Shown piece by piece: positions 49,901 through 58,482 of a DNA stretch of 64,000 nt. The translations under genes were made by a program, and so were the position numbers. Every line of letters starts with the position of its first letter. The stretch's first letter is position 1. The notes below the pieces were generated by a model. That model saw only the letters and a program-made list of their open reading frames with translations, was not told where the DNA came from and searched no databases. The DNA comes from Kosakonia sacchari SP1. GTDB lineage: Bacteria; Pseudomonadota; Gammaproteobacteria; Enterobacterales; Enterobacteriaceae. The stretch spans positions 186,001-250,000 of the forward strand of contig NZ_CP007215.2 in the NCBI RefSeq assembly GCF_000300455.3, written 5' to 3'.

Positions 49901-50785
49901 TTAGCTCCTTACGCTGCCATCGGAGGTGGCAATCGCGCTGTACATATTCGGGCGACGATCGCGGAACAACCCCCACGCGGCGCGCTGAGCGGCAATAGCG
50001 TCAAGATCGAAGGTGTGCACCAGCACCGCTTCGTCGGTTTTGTTTGCCTGTTCGACCAGCTCACCCGTTTGATCGGCGATAAAGGAGGAGCCGTAGAAGG
50101 TCATTTCCAGGCCTTCGATGTATTTGCTGGTTTCAGTGCCAATACGGTTTGAAGCAATCACCGGAATGACGTTCGCGGCGGCGTGGCCCTGCTGAACGCG
50201 GGTCCAGTGCGGCTGACTGTCGATATCCGGATAAGCCGGTTCTGAACCAATCGCGGTCGGGTAGAAAATAATTTCCGCGCCCTGCAAGGCGAGCACGCGT
50301 GCGGTTTCCGGGAACCACTGGTCCCAGCAGATGCCGACGCCGATTTTCGCATAGCGCGTGTTCCACACTTTGAAACCGGTATCGCCAGGGATAAAGAACT
50401 GTTTTTCCTGGTACGCCGGGCCGTTCGGAATATGGGTTTTACGGTAGGTGTCCAGCACGCTGCCGTCGGCGTCAATCATCACCAGCGAGTTGTAATAGGC
50501 GTTGTTGCACTTTTCAAACAGGCTCAGCGGCAGCACCACTTCCAGCTCTTTGGCCAGCGCAGAGAAGTGTTTGATCAATGGGCTATTCGCCACTTCCTGC
50601 GCCAGCGCGTAGTGTTCCGGGCTTTGATCGATGCAGAAGTAAGGCGCGGCGAACAGCTCCTGAATCAGGATCACCTGCGCGCCTTTGCTGTGCGCTTCAC
50701 GCACCAGACGTTCAGCGTTTTGAATATTCTTATCCAGATCCCAGCTACACGCCATTTGTGTTGCGGCGACGGTTACATTTCTCAT
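49901..50785 (-). CDS. aguB: N-carbamoylputrescine amidase AguB
   Basis: Nitrilase-superfamily enzyme that converts N-carbamoylputrescine into putrescine, CO2 and ammonia, completing the pathway begun by AguA. The catalytic triad is visible: E43 (IQELF), K116 (YRKTH) and C153 (GICWDQW). 294 residues, the family length. First gene of a two-gene operon with aguA, with only 3 bases between them. The divergent LysR regulator at 50919 is the likely controller (inference from position). Putrescine can feed polyamine pools and, in other species, biofilm control. Confidence 0.95.
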   Translation of the reverse strand: MRNVTVAATQMACSWDLDKNIQNAERLVREAHSKGAQVILIQELFAAPYFCIDQSPEHYALAQEVANSPLIKHFSALAKELEVVLPLSLFEKCNNAYYNSLVMIDADGSVLDTYRKTHIPNGPAYQEKQFFIPGDTGFKVWNTRYAKIGVGICWDQWFPETARVLALQGAEIIFYPTAIGSEPAYPDIDSQPHWTRVQQGHAAANVIPVIASNRIGTETSKYIEGLEMTFYGSSFIADQTGELVEQANKTDEAVLVHTFDLDAIAAQRAAWGLFRDRRPNMYSAIATSDGSVRS

Positions 50786-50861
50786 AAAAAACTCTCCCGT
50801 TGTTCTCGGTTCAGGCAGTGCAAATCGTCAGCACTTATTTTGCTGCAAACTATAGCAACGA

Positions 50862-50885
50862 AATACGTTATGCATAAAATGTATT
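50862..50885. promoter_or_regulatory. Possible LysR operator between aguB and the regulator
   Basis: AATAC (50862-50866) and GTATT (50881-50885) form an inverted pair 14 bases apart, containing a T-N11-A spacing typical of LysR sites, in the 133-base divergent region. A CATG-AAAA-CATG repeat lies just beyond. Tentative. Confidence 0.35.
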
Positions 50886-50918
50886 GTTATCATGAAAACA
50901 TGAACAGGATGCATAGTA

Positions 50919-51812
50919 GTGATCGACCTGAATTTGCTGCGGCTGGTGCCGATTCTGGCGAAAGAGAAGAGTGTGACCCGCGCGGCGCTGAAAGCGAATC
51001 TGTCGCAATCCGCCTTTAGCCATGCCCTGAATCGCCTGCGTGAGCAGCTCAACGATGAGATGTTTATCCGCACGCGCAACGGGATGGAACCGACGCCCTA
51101 CGCCGCAATGATGATTCCGGTGATCGAGAGTGCGCTCAGTAAGCTGGATACTGCCACGCGCGGGCCAAGCCATTTCGACCCGCTGCGCGACGCACACACG
51201 TTTTACATTGGCGCGGTGGACTATTTCGAGTTCATGTTTATGCCGGTGCTGACCGCGCGCTTTAAAACCATTGCGCCAAATGTCCGGCTTTCGGTCGATA
51301 TTCTTTCAGAAACCATTAAGGTTGAGCGGGTGGAGCAGGGGCAACTGGATGCGTTTATCGGCGTCGATAACGTTCAGCATATCCCGCATTATTTTAATAA
51401 ACATAAGCTTATTTCCGACCACTTTGTCGCTATCGCTTCCGTCGAACGTACCGATTTGCCGGAACAGCTCACCATGAGACATCTAGTCAGTGAAGCGCAA
51501 ATCCATTTACCGGCGGTCAGCTCCGGGGCGGATCATATTGACGGCTGGCTGCTCGAACAGCACCTCTACCGGCCGCTGGCGACGGTGGTGCAAAGTTACG
51601 CCGTTGGCGGGCGCGTGGCGGTGGCGACCGGCTATTTAATGTGCGTGCCGTTTCGCATTGCCAGGGAACTGGCAACAATGTTGCCGCTGCGCATTATGCA
51701 ACTGCCGGAAGGCGCGCCATCGTATGATTTGCTGCTGCTGACCCACCGATTATTTGACTACCAGCCTGCGGTACAGTGGCTGATTACCGAGCTGAAGGCG
51801 GCGAAGATTTAG
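50919..51812 (+). CDS. LysR-family transcriptional regulator (probable aguBA regulator)
   Basis: DNA-binding regulator of 297 residues: N-terminal helix-turn-helix (residues about 4-60; SVTRAALKANLSQSAFSHALNRLRE) and a LysR ligand domain. The start is GTG at 50919, with AGGA 9 bases upstream. It is divergent from aguB-aguA, which suggests it controls agmatine use; the ligand may be agmatine or a related amine, but nothing in the sequence proves it. Its stop (TAG) is directly followed by the ATG of a histidine phosphatase gene, so those two are almost certainly one transcript. Confidence 0.88.
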   Translation: MIDLNLLRLVPILAKEKSVTRAALKANLSQSAFSHALNRLREQLNDEMFIRTRNGMEPTPYAAMMIPVIESALSKLDTATRGPSHFDPLRDAHTFYIGAVDYFEFMFMPVLTARFKTIAPNVRLSVDILSETIKVERVEQGQLDAFIGVDNVQHIPHYFNKHKLISDHFVAIASVERTDLPEQLTMRHLVSEAQIHLPAVSSGADHIDGWLLEQHLYRPLATVVQSYAVGGRVAVATGYLMCVPFRIARELATMLPLRIMQLPEGAPSYDLLLLTHRLFDYQPAVQWLITELKAAKI

Positions 51813-52421
51813 ATGAAAGCGTTATTAATTCGCCATCCGCAAACGGAGTGGAACCGGGCGGGGATTATCCAGGGGCAGCTCGATAGCCCGCTAACGCCGC
51901 GCGGGCGCGAAGAGGGCCACGCTTTGATTCGCGGGCTGCGGGATGCGGGGATTCACCCTGACGTCGTTTTTTCATCGCCGCTCGGCAGGGCGCAGCAGAT
52001 GGCGTTGTTAATCGCGGAACAATACCACTGTGATATCCGCCTCGACGAGGCGTTACAGGAACAGAATTTCGGTGAGTTTGATGGTCGGCTGCTGAGCGAT
52101 ATTCGCCGGGAATATCCCCGTTTCGGTGATGATGAGGGTTTTCAACCGCCGCAGGGTGAATCGCCAGGGCAGGCCGCGCAGCGGTTGCTCGACTTTTTAC
52201 ACCGCTTGCCGGGCATCTGCCCGCATCACACGGTAGCGCTGGTGTCGCATGGGCAAATTATGCAGGCGGCGATAGCGCAGTTGCTGGAAAACTCCCTCGA
52301 AAATGTGGCGCGTTACCATCATCACAATGCCAGTTATTCGCTGCTGGAGATCAACGACGACACCTGCCGGGTAGCGCGCTGGGGAGTGGCCAGCCATTTG
52401 CTGGGGTTAAAAAATGGCTAA
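51813..52421 (+). CDS. Histidine phosphatase family protein
   Basis: Phosphoglycerate-mutase-like cytosolic phosphatase of 202 residues. The catalytic motif is R7-H8-P (usually RHG), followed by TEWN, R59 in SSPLGRAQQM, the acid region around E83, and the second catalytic histidine H146 (VSHGQ). It may act on small phosphate esters, as the cobalamin (CobC) or GpmB-like members do; the substrate is unknown. There are no bases between the upstream LysR stop and this ATG, so translation must be coupled, an unusual pairing of regulator and phosphatase. Confidence 0.87.
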   Translation: MKALLIRHPQTEWNRAGIIQGQLDSPLTPRGREEGHALIRGLRDAGIHPDVVFSSPLGRAQQMALLIAEQYHCDIRLDEALQEQNFGEFDGRLLSDIRREYPRFGDDEGFQPPQGESPGQAAQRLLDFLHRLPGICPHHTVALVSHGQIMQAAIAQLLENSLENVARYHHHNASYSLLEINDDTCRVARWGVASHLLGLKNG

Positions 52422-52436
52422 AGCCGCGCCTGATGG

Positions 52437-52817
52437 TCACTTCTTAAAAAAGCCGGTAATTTTTTGCATCAACGACAGTTTCGCCTTTGGTATTGCCCAC
52501 GACGGATTTAATAAATCGCCTGGCAGCAGATAGAGGCGGTCATCATCATCCCGCACTTGCGCCTTCAGGGCTGAGGCGATTTCCAGCATTTTGCAGTAGA
52601 GCGGTTCCGCGGGAGATGTAGTGGTGATTGCGCCATCACTCCACTCCAGCCAGCAGGTTTCTTGCCCTTTCCAGATGGCGTGAAATTCGCCATTTCGCCG
52701 ATCAAAAGCGAGCTCGTCATCGTGACTGACCAGTTGAACCCACTCTTCGCTGCCGATCGGCTGCGTTTCGCTTTCGGACCAACATTCTGCCCGGGTGATA
52801 TGCATTTCCCAGCCCAT
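52437..52817 (-). CDS. Conserved hypothetical protein, 126 residues
   Basis: I do not recognise this protein. It is acidic in the centre (RDDDDRLYLLPGDLLNPSW), rich in tryptophan, and ends with a lysine-rich helix (MQKITGFFKK); no signal peptide or membrane helix is visible. The ATG at 52817 has AGGAG 6 bases upstream, which supports a real gene; an internal ATG four codons later is an alternative. It converges on the histidine phosphatase gene with 15 bases between stops and lies upstream of, but in the same direction as, nothing else in an operon. Confidence 0.65.
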   Translation of the reverse strand: MGWEMHITRAECWSESETQPIGSEEWVQLVSHDDELAFDRRNGEFHAIWKGQETCWLEWSDGAITTTSPAEPLYCKMLEIASALKAQVRDDDDRLYLLPGDLLNPSWAIPKAKLSLMQKITGFFKK

Positions 52818-52883
52818 TGATGGCTCCTTTTTTGCTGCCGAATAATGTTGCGATTTTGTCAGAACATCGCGGCGGTAAGACGG

Positions 52884-52916
52884 TAAAAAAAAGAGAAGCC
52901 CGCCGGGGGCTTCTCT
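52884..52916 (-). terminator. Intrinsic terminator of gor
   Basis: Read on the minus strand, AGAGAAGCCC and GGGCTTCTCT (52892-52901, 52907-52916) form a perfect 10-bp stem with a 5-base loop, followed by a run of T (the A-run at 52885-52892 on the plus strand). Textbook Rho-independent terminator. Confidence 0.88.
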
Positions 52917-52954
52917 TCGTGTTTAACGCACAGGAAATACGTGTAGCGCGCTGC

Positions 52955-54307
52955 TTAACGCATGGTAACGAATTCTTCAGCGGCTGTCGGGTGGATTGCC
53001 ACTGTGTTATCGAAGTCTTTTTTGGTCGCGCCCATTTTCAGCGCTACCGCAAAGCCTTGCAGCATCTCGTCCATGCCGGAGCCGATACCGTGAATACCGA
53101 CAATTTTCTCCTCCGGGCCAACGCACACCAGCTTCATACGACACGGCTGGCGGTGGGTGGTCACGGCGGTATACATCGCGGTGAAGGATGATTTATAGAT
53201 TTTCACCTGGTCATCGCCGTACTGCTCACGCGCCTGCGGTTCGGTGAGGCCAACGGTGCCAATCGGCGGATGGCTGAACACCACGGTCGGAATGTTGCTG
53301 TAATCCAGATGCTCATCCGGCTTGTTGTTAAACAGACGCTCGGAGAGGCGGCGACCGGCAGCCACGGCGACTGGCGTCAGTTCTACCGCGCCAGTGTTAT
53401 CGCCCACTGCGTAAATGCCCGGCACGCTGGTGTTCTGGAACTTATCGACTTCGATATACCCTTTGTCGTTGGTTTTCACACCGGTGACCGCAAGGTTGAA
53501 ATTATCGGTTGCCGGTTCGCGGCCAATCGCCCAAATCAGGCTGTCCACGGTTTGTGAACGACCATCTTCCAGCGTCAGCGTCAGGCTGCCGTCGGCGTTT
53601 TTCACCACCTCTTTCGGCACCGCGTGGGTGTGCAGCGTCGGGCCTTCTGCCGCCATCACTTCCACCAGCGTTTCGGTGATGAGCGGATCAAAGCTGCGCA
53701 GCGGCGCGTGTTTACGCACGAACAGGTGTGTTTCGGCACCCAGGCCGTTGATCACACCCGCCAGTTCCACGGCGATATAACCTGCGCCAACCACCGCCAC
53801 GCGTTTTGGCAGCGCGGGCAGGGCGAAGAAACCGTCGGAATCAATACCGTATTCAACGCCCGGAATGTTTGGGTGGCTTGGACGACCACCGGTAGCGATC
53901 AGGATATGATCGGCAGTGATCGTTTCGCCGTTCACTTCTACGGTTTTGGCATCGACAAAGCGCGCGAAACCCCGGATCACATCGACATTATTTTTACCCA
54001 GCACGTTATCGTACGAGGTGTGAATGCGGTCGATGTAGGCGCTACGGCTGGCGACCAGTTTGCTCCAGTTGAAATGGTTTACGGTGGTGTCGAAGCCGTA
54101 ATCCGGACCGTACAGATGGATCGCTTCAGAAATCTGTGCCGCGTGCCACATCACTTTTTTGGGGACGCAACCGACGTTCACGCAGGTGCCGCCAAGTTCT
54201 TTTGCTTCGATCAGTGCGCATTTTTGACCGTACATAGCCGCACGGTTAATCGATGCGATACCGCCGCTGCCGCCGCCAATAGCGATGTAGTCGTAATGTT
54301 TGCTCAT
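52955..54307 (-). CDS. gor: Glutathione reductase Gor
   Basis: Cytosolic FAD enzyme that reduces glutathione disulphide with NADPH and keeps the thiol pool reduced. The N-terminal FAD motif GGGSGG is at 11-16, the redox disulphide is C42 and C47 (GGTCVNVGC), the NADPH fold has [11 protein letters not shown] near 174, and the catalytic histidine of the partner subunit is H439 (IHPTAAEE). 450 residues, as in E. coli. It lies downstream of rlmJ on the same strand with an 82-base gap, and a good intrinsic terminator follows. Confidence 0.96.
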   Translation of the reverse strand: MSKHYDYIAIGGGSGGIASINRAAMYGQKCALIEAKELGGTCVNVGCVPKKVMWHAAQISEAIHLYGPDYGFDTTVNHFNWSKLVASRSAYIDRIHTSYDNVLGKNNVDVIRGFARFVDAKTVEVNGETITADHILIATGGRPSHPNIPGVEYGIDSDGFFALPALPKRVAVVGAGYIAVELAGVINGLGAETHLFVRKHAPLRSFDPLITETLVEVMAAEGPTLHTHAVPKEVVKNADGSLTLTLEDGRSQTVDSLIWAIGREPATDNFNLAVTGVKTNDKGYIEVDKFQNTSVPGIYAVGDNTGAVELTPVAVAAGRRLSERLFNNKPDEHLDYSNIPTVVFSHPPIGTVGLTEPQAREQYGDDQVKIYKSSFTAMYTAVTTHRQPCRMKLVCVGPEEKIVGIHGIGSGMDEMLQGFAVALKMGATKKDFDNTVAIHPTAAEEFVTMR

Positions 54308-54389
54308 GGTTGTTTCCTTAATCCTGAACGAAGTCGAAAATATTCGCGATTGTAGCGCGCAGCCGAAAAGGTTCCACCAATGGCTGCGA

Positions 54390-55232
54390 TTACTCCGGTA
54401 CGATCTGATGAATCAACGTATGCCCGGTACCGGCTGGCACCAGTTTGCTGTGCAGCCATGGCAGCACATTGTTCATCTGCGCTTCGAGTTTCCACGGTGG
54501 GTTAATCACAATCATGCCGGAAGCCGTCATGCCGCGTTGATCGCTGTCGGGACGCACACCCAGCTCGATTTGCAGGATGTTGCGAATGCCGGTGGCTTCC
54601 AGATCGCGCAACATCCGTTTGATTTGCTGGCGCAGCACCACCGGATACCACAGCGCATAAACGCCAGTGGCAAAGCGTTTGTAACCTTCGTGGATGCCAC
54701 TGACGACGGCCTGGTAGTCGGTTTTCATTTCGTAGGGCGGATCGATAAGGATCAAACCACGACGGGAAACCGGCGGCAGCTTGGCTTTTAACTGCTGATA
54801 GCCATCGCCGCGCGCAACGCGAGTGCGGCTATCTTTCTGGAACTCCTGGCGCAGCAGCGGGTAGTCGCTCGGGTGCAGTTCAGTCAACAGCAGGCTGTCC
54901 TGCTCGCGCAGTAGTTCGCGGGCAATCAGCGGTGAACCGGGGTAGTAACGCAACTGCTCGCTACGGTTGAAATGACGCACCACGTTCATGTACGGCTCCA
55001 GCTCAGCCGGTAAATCGTCCTGCTGCCAGATACGCGCAATGCCTTCCAGATATTCACCGGTGCGTTCTGCATGTTCGCCGGAAAGCTGATAGCGCCCGGC
55101 ACCTGCGTGGGTGTCGAGATAAAGAAACGGTTTCTCTTTTTCTTTCAGCGCTTCGATGATCAGGCTCTGAACGGTGTGTTTAAGGACGTCGGCATGGTTG
55201 CCTGCGTGGAAGCTGTGGCGATAACTGAGCAT
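54390..55232 (-). CDS. rlmJ: 23S rRNA (adenine-2030-N6)-methyltransferase RlmJ
   Basis: S-adenosylmethionine-dependent enzyme that methylates A2030 of 23S rRNA. The N-terminal [19 protein letters not shown] is the family hallmark; [12 protein letters not shown] near residue 39 binds the methyl donor and DPPY ([10 protein letters not shown] near 164) is the catalytic amino-methyltransferase motif. 280 residues, as in E. coli. The 184 bases upstream separate it from the divergent Rhs gene, which is inserted between rlmJ and prlC compared with E. coli. Confidence 0.95.
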   Translation of the reverse strand: MLSYRHSFHAGNHADVLKHTVQSLIIEALKEKEKPFLYLDTHAGAGRYQLSGEHAERTGEYLEGIARIWQQDDLPAELEPYMNVVRHFNRSEQLRYYPGSPLIARELLREQDSLLLTELHPSDYPLLRQEFQKDSRTRVARGDGYQQLKAKLPPVSRRGLILIDPPYEMKTDYQAVVSGIHEGYKRFATGVYALWYPVVLRQQIKRMLRDLEATGIRNILQIELGVRPDSDQRGMTASGMIVINPPWKLEAQMNNVLPWLHSKLVPAGTGHTLIHQIVPE

Positions 55233-55380
55233 GGGTACTGAGATTCCGGAAAATAAACGAGATTTCGCACAGTTTACCGCAGATTGGCGCAGATTACTTT
55301 ATTAGCCCTACGACGCGCCCGAGAGAGGCAAGCGGATGCCTGTAACAAATACGGCAAGTCCGGTTAACTATACTTGGGGG

Positions 55381-55395
55381 GTTACTTCCTGTAAC
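55381..55395. promoter_or_regulatory. Inverted repeat before the Rhs gene
   Basis: GTTAC (55381-55385) and GTAAC (55391-55395) form an inverted pair directly after a TATACT box (55369-55374) that could be a -10. A repressor bound here would cover the start of transcription. No good -35 seen. Confidence 0.3.
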
Positions 55396-55416
55396 TAAGC
55401 TTATAGAGAGGATCGG

Positions 55417-58266
55417 ATGAACACCTTCACCGCGACACCTTCAGCCATAGTGCTTGATAACCGTGGCCTGACGGTACGAAATATTGCCTATCATCGCCAT
55501 CCGGATACCCAGGATTCGACCGATGAACGTATTACCCGGCATCGTTATGACATACGTAGTTTTCTCGCGCAGAGCAGCGATTCACGTCTGTATGAAGCCG
55601 GGTTATTCAACATTAACTATATCAATGATCTCAATGGTGTCGGGCTACGTATACAAAGCGCAGATGCAGGCACAACTATCGCCCTGAACGATTCAGGCGA
55701 TCGGCCTTTTTTGAATATTTCCAATGTAAATTCTGAAAATGATCGCAGCCAGGCTATCACACGTACTTATCAGTACGAGGAGAATTCTCTGCCGGGTCGT
55801 CCGCTCTGCATTACCGAGCAGGGAAAAATCAGCGAGCGCTTTGTCTGGGCCGGTAATTCGGCTGATGAACAGAGCCACAATCTGGCAGGGCAACTGGTCA
55901 GCCACTATGACCCGGCGGGCCTGCTGTCGACCAACAGCATCTCCCTGAGCGGCGTGCCGCTTTCTGTCACCCGCCAGTTGCTGCCGGAAGACGCAGAAGC
56001 AGACTGGCAGGGGGCGGATACTTCCGCGTGGAATGACCTGCTGGCGGGCGAAACCTACACGACCAACAGCACGGTGGACGCCGCCGGAAATGTGCTGACC
56101 ACGCTTGATGCGAAAGGTAATCTCCAGCGCGTGGCGTTTGACGTGGCGGGTCTGCTGAAAGGAAGCTGGCTGACGGTCAGCGGGGCGGCAGAGCAGGTCA
56201 TCGTGAAATCCCTGAGCTACTCCGCCGCTGGACAGAAGTTGCGCGAGGAGCACGGCAACAGCGTGGTGACAACTTACAGCTACGAAGCCGAAACCCAGCG
56301 GCTGGTGGGGATTAAAACCGAGCGCATTACAGCCGCGAAAGTGCTGCTGGATTTGCGCTATGAATATGACCCGGTGGGTAATGTGCTGGTGATCACCAAC
56401 GATGCCGAGGAGACGCGCTTCTGGCGCAATCAGGAAGTCGTTCCCGAAAATCGCTACGCCTACGACAGCCTGTACCAGCTTATCAGCGCGACCGGGCGTG
56501 AAATGGCGAACGCGGTACAGCAGGGCAGCAGCCGGCCTGATTATATCTCCTTCGATAACGCCACTTACACCAGTTACTCCCGCATTTACACCTACGACAA
56601 CGCCGGAAACCTGACGAAAATCCGGCACAACGCACCCGCGTCCGGCAATAACTACACGACATCAATTACCGTCAGCGACCGCAGCAACCGCGCGGTGCTC
56701 AGCACGTTTACGGAAAACCCGGCCGATGTCGATGCGCTGTTCACCGCCGGCGGTCAGCAGAAACAGCTTTTAGCTGGTCAGAACCTGAACTGGACACCGC
56801 GCCAGGAGCTGCAGCAGGTCACCCCGGTGACCCGTAATGGCGCAGCGGACGACAGCGAAAGTTATCGTTACGACGCCGCCAGCCAGCGCATTGTCAAAAC
56901 CTCCTTACAACTGACCGGCAACACCACGCAGACAAAGCGGGTGATGTACCTGCCGGGGCTGGAACTGCGCAGCAGCGCAGCCGAAGAATTACAGGTGATA
57001 ACGGTCGGCGAGGCCGGACGCGCCCAGGTGCGGGTGCTGCACTGGGAAAGCGGGCAGCCCGCAGGTATCAGCAACGACCAGATTCGTTACAGCTACGACA
57101 ACCTCATTGGCAGCAGCGCTCTTGAAGTGGACGGCAGCGGCGAGCTTATCAGCCAGGAGGAATATTACCCCTACGGGGGCACGGCGCTGTTCGCAGCCCG
57201 CAGCCAGCTTGAGGCGGATTACAAAACGATTCGTTACTCCGGCAAAGAACAGGACGCGACAGGGCTCTGTTACTACGGCTACCGCTATTACCAGCCGTGG
57301 GCGGGCAGATGGCTTTCAGCAGATCCTTCGGGGGCGGTCGATGGTTTGAATCTGTTCAGGATGGTTCACAACAACCCGATATCGCTCATCGATTCAGATG
57401 GCAGAATTAGCCTACCCGCAGAGATCCTTATCGTCGATGTTCTTAATCCGCTCTCAAAAGACCCAACCAACGCCTGGTTTGAGGAGTTGAAATGGAACGC
57501 TGAAGTAAACAGGTTAGAAACGACGCCGGTAGTTTATACGCGCGGAGGAAAAGTCATGGAGGGTGAAACCGCGCAGTGGGAAAGTGCCACCGATTCCCCA
57601 ACTGCTTTTACCGTTTTTCAGGATCAGTCGGGAACAAACCGCCTTTTTGTTAGTACGTTCCAGCAACATATTGGCGTAAAACCGGGGATGGGTAACCCTT
57701 TGTATGCGGGAATATTAATGCCAAAAAGAGATCAACAAGGGCAGCTATTTTACCGGATAGATAATGAATCCGGGCATTACCAGCCCTCGGGAGATATCAA
57801 TGCAGCCGAGCTATTCAGCACTATTGTCGGAGACGAAGGGTTAAGCCATTTCACGTTTTCCAAATCCACGAAATCGTCAGCGCCGGAAAATACTCGCCTC
57901 ACGCACTTAACTTCGCCCGAAGCGTATGGCGAGGCGGCGAGTCGATTACGCAGAGAAGAGAACAAACAGCAGAGCGTTATTGACTACCTCAATGAACACG
58001 GGCTGTGGGAGCCGACAAAAAGCCAGCGTAGCCATATGCCGTGGGTCAATGAGTTAATGAGATGGGAAACACAACAGAACCCCGCTCCTGCCGTAGCGCA
58101 GGCACCCGCAACGGTGATGAACAGAATTGCGCCTGCAACAGAAACACCGCATGTTCTTGCTGGCGCGTCTGCTGGTAGATGGGCTCGCTTTAGAGGGTGG
58201 GTCTCAGGAATATTCAACCGCGTAAGGAATGTCTTCCGCTCTCGTGCCACTTCAATGGCTCAATAG
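55417..58266 (+). CDS. TccC-like Rhs-repeat protein with variable C-terminal tail
   Basis: 949-residue Rhs protein of the toxin-complex C (TccC) type. The N-terminus (DNRGLTVRNIAYHRHP, then RITRHRYDIR) and the YD repeats that form the Rhs cocoon match TccC proteins. The core ends with SGKEQDATGLCYYGYRYY, GRWLSADP and DGLNLFRMVHNNP up to residue 662. The 287 residues after it are unlike the core, lower in GC, and end in an arginine-rich stretch; this should be the enclosed effector, of unknown activity. An SGHYQPS segment is visible. GAGAGGAT precedes the ATG. No TcA, TcB or immunity-like gene lies nearby. It is inserted between rlmJ and prlC. Confidence 0.85.
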   Translation: MNTFTATPSAIVLDNRGLTVRNIAYHRHPDTQDSTDERITRHRYDIRSFLAQSSDSRLYEAGLFNINYINDLNGVGLRIQSADAGTTIALNDSGDRPFLNISNVNSENDRSQAITRTYQYEENSLPGRPLCITEQGKISERFVWAGNSADEQSHNLAGQLVSHYDPAGLLSTNSISLSGVPLSVTRQLLPEDAEADWQGADTSAWNDLLAGETYTTNSTVDAAGNVLTTLDAKGNLQRVAFDVAGLLKGSWLTVSGAAEQVIVKSLSYSAAGQKLREEHGNSVVTTYSYEAETQRLVGIKTERITAAKVLLDLRYEYDPVGNVLVITNDAEETRFWRNQEVVPENRYAYDSLYQLISATGREMANAVQQGSSRPDYISFDNATYTSYSRIYTYDNAGNLTKIRHNAPASGNNYTTSITVSDRSNRAVLSTFTENPADVDALFTAGGQQKQLLAGQNLNWTPRQELQQVTPVTRNGAADDSESYRYDAASQRIVKTSLQLTGNTTQTKRVMYLPGLELRSSAAEELQVITVGEAGRAQVRVLHWESGQPAGISNDQIRYSYDNLIGSSALEVDGSGELISQEEYYPYGGTALFAARSQLEADYKTIRYSGKEQDATGLCYYGYRYYQPWAGRWLSADPSGAVDGLNLFRMVHNNPISLIDSDGRISLPAEILIVDVLNPLSKDPTNAWFEELKWNAEVNRLETTPVVYTRGGKVMEGETAQWESATDSPTAFTVFQDQSGTNRLFVSTFQQHIGVKPGMGNPLYAGILMPKRDQQGQLFYRIDNESGHYQPSGDINAAELFSTIVGDEGLSHFTFSKSTKSSAPENTRLTHLTSPEAYGEAASRLRREENKQQSVIDYLNEHGLWEPTKSQRSHMPWVNELMRWETQQNPAPAVAQAPATVMNRIAPATETPHVLAGASAGRWARFRGWVSGIFNRVRNVFRSRATSMAQ

Positions 58267-58396
58267 TCTGCTGTTGGAATGGCTGCATCAGCAGCCATTC
58301 CTTTCCGATAAAGCGCGACAAACTTCCCCTGACGCTCTCCGGCAAACTTGTGCGCTTTTTGCGTGAGCAGCGCTTGAGTAAGCGCAACGTCCGGGA

Positions 58397-58422
58397 TTGA
58401 AATCTCCTACACTTAACCCCAT
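58397..58422 (+). promoter_or_regulatory. Sigma32 (heat-shock) promoter of prlC
   Basis: TTGAAA (58397-58402) and CCCCAT (58417-58422) are 14 bases apart, fitting the heat-shock sigma consensus. It lies about 60 bases before prlC and agrees with heat-shock control of the opdA-yhiQ operon in Salmonella. Confidence 0.75.
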
Positions 58423-58482
58423 GCTAGAAAACATTGCCAGGCGCCTAAGCGCCTTATTCACCTCATTCCAAGGACTGCGCCT

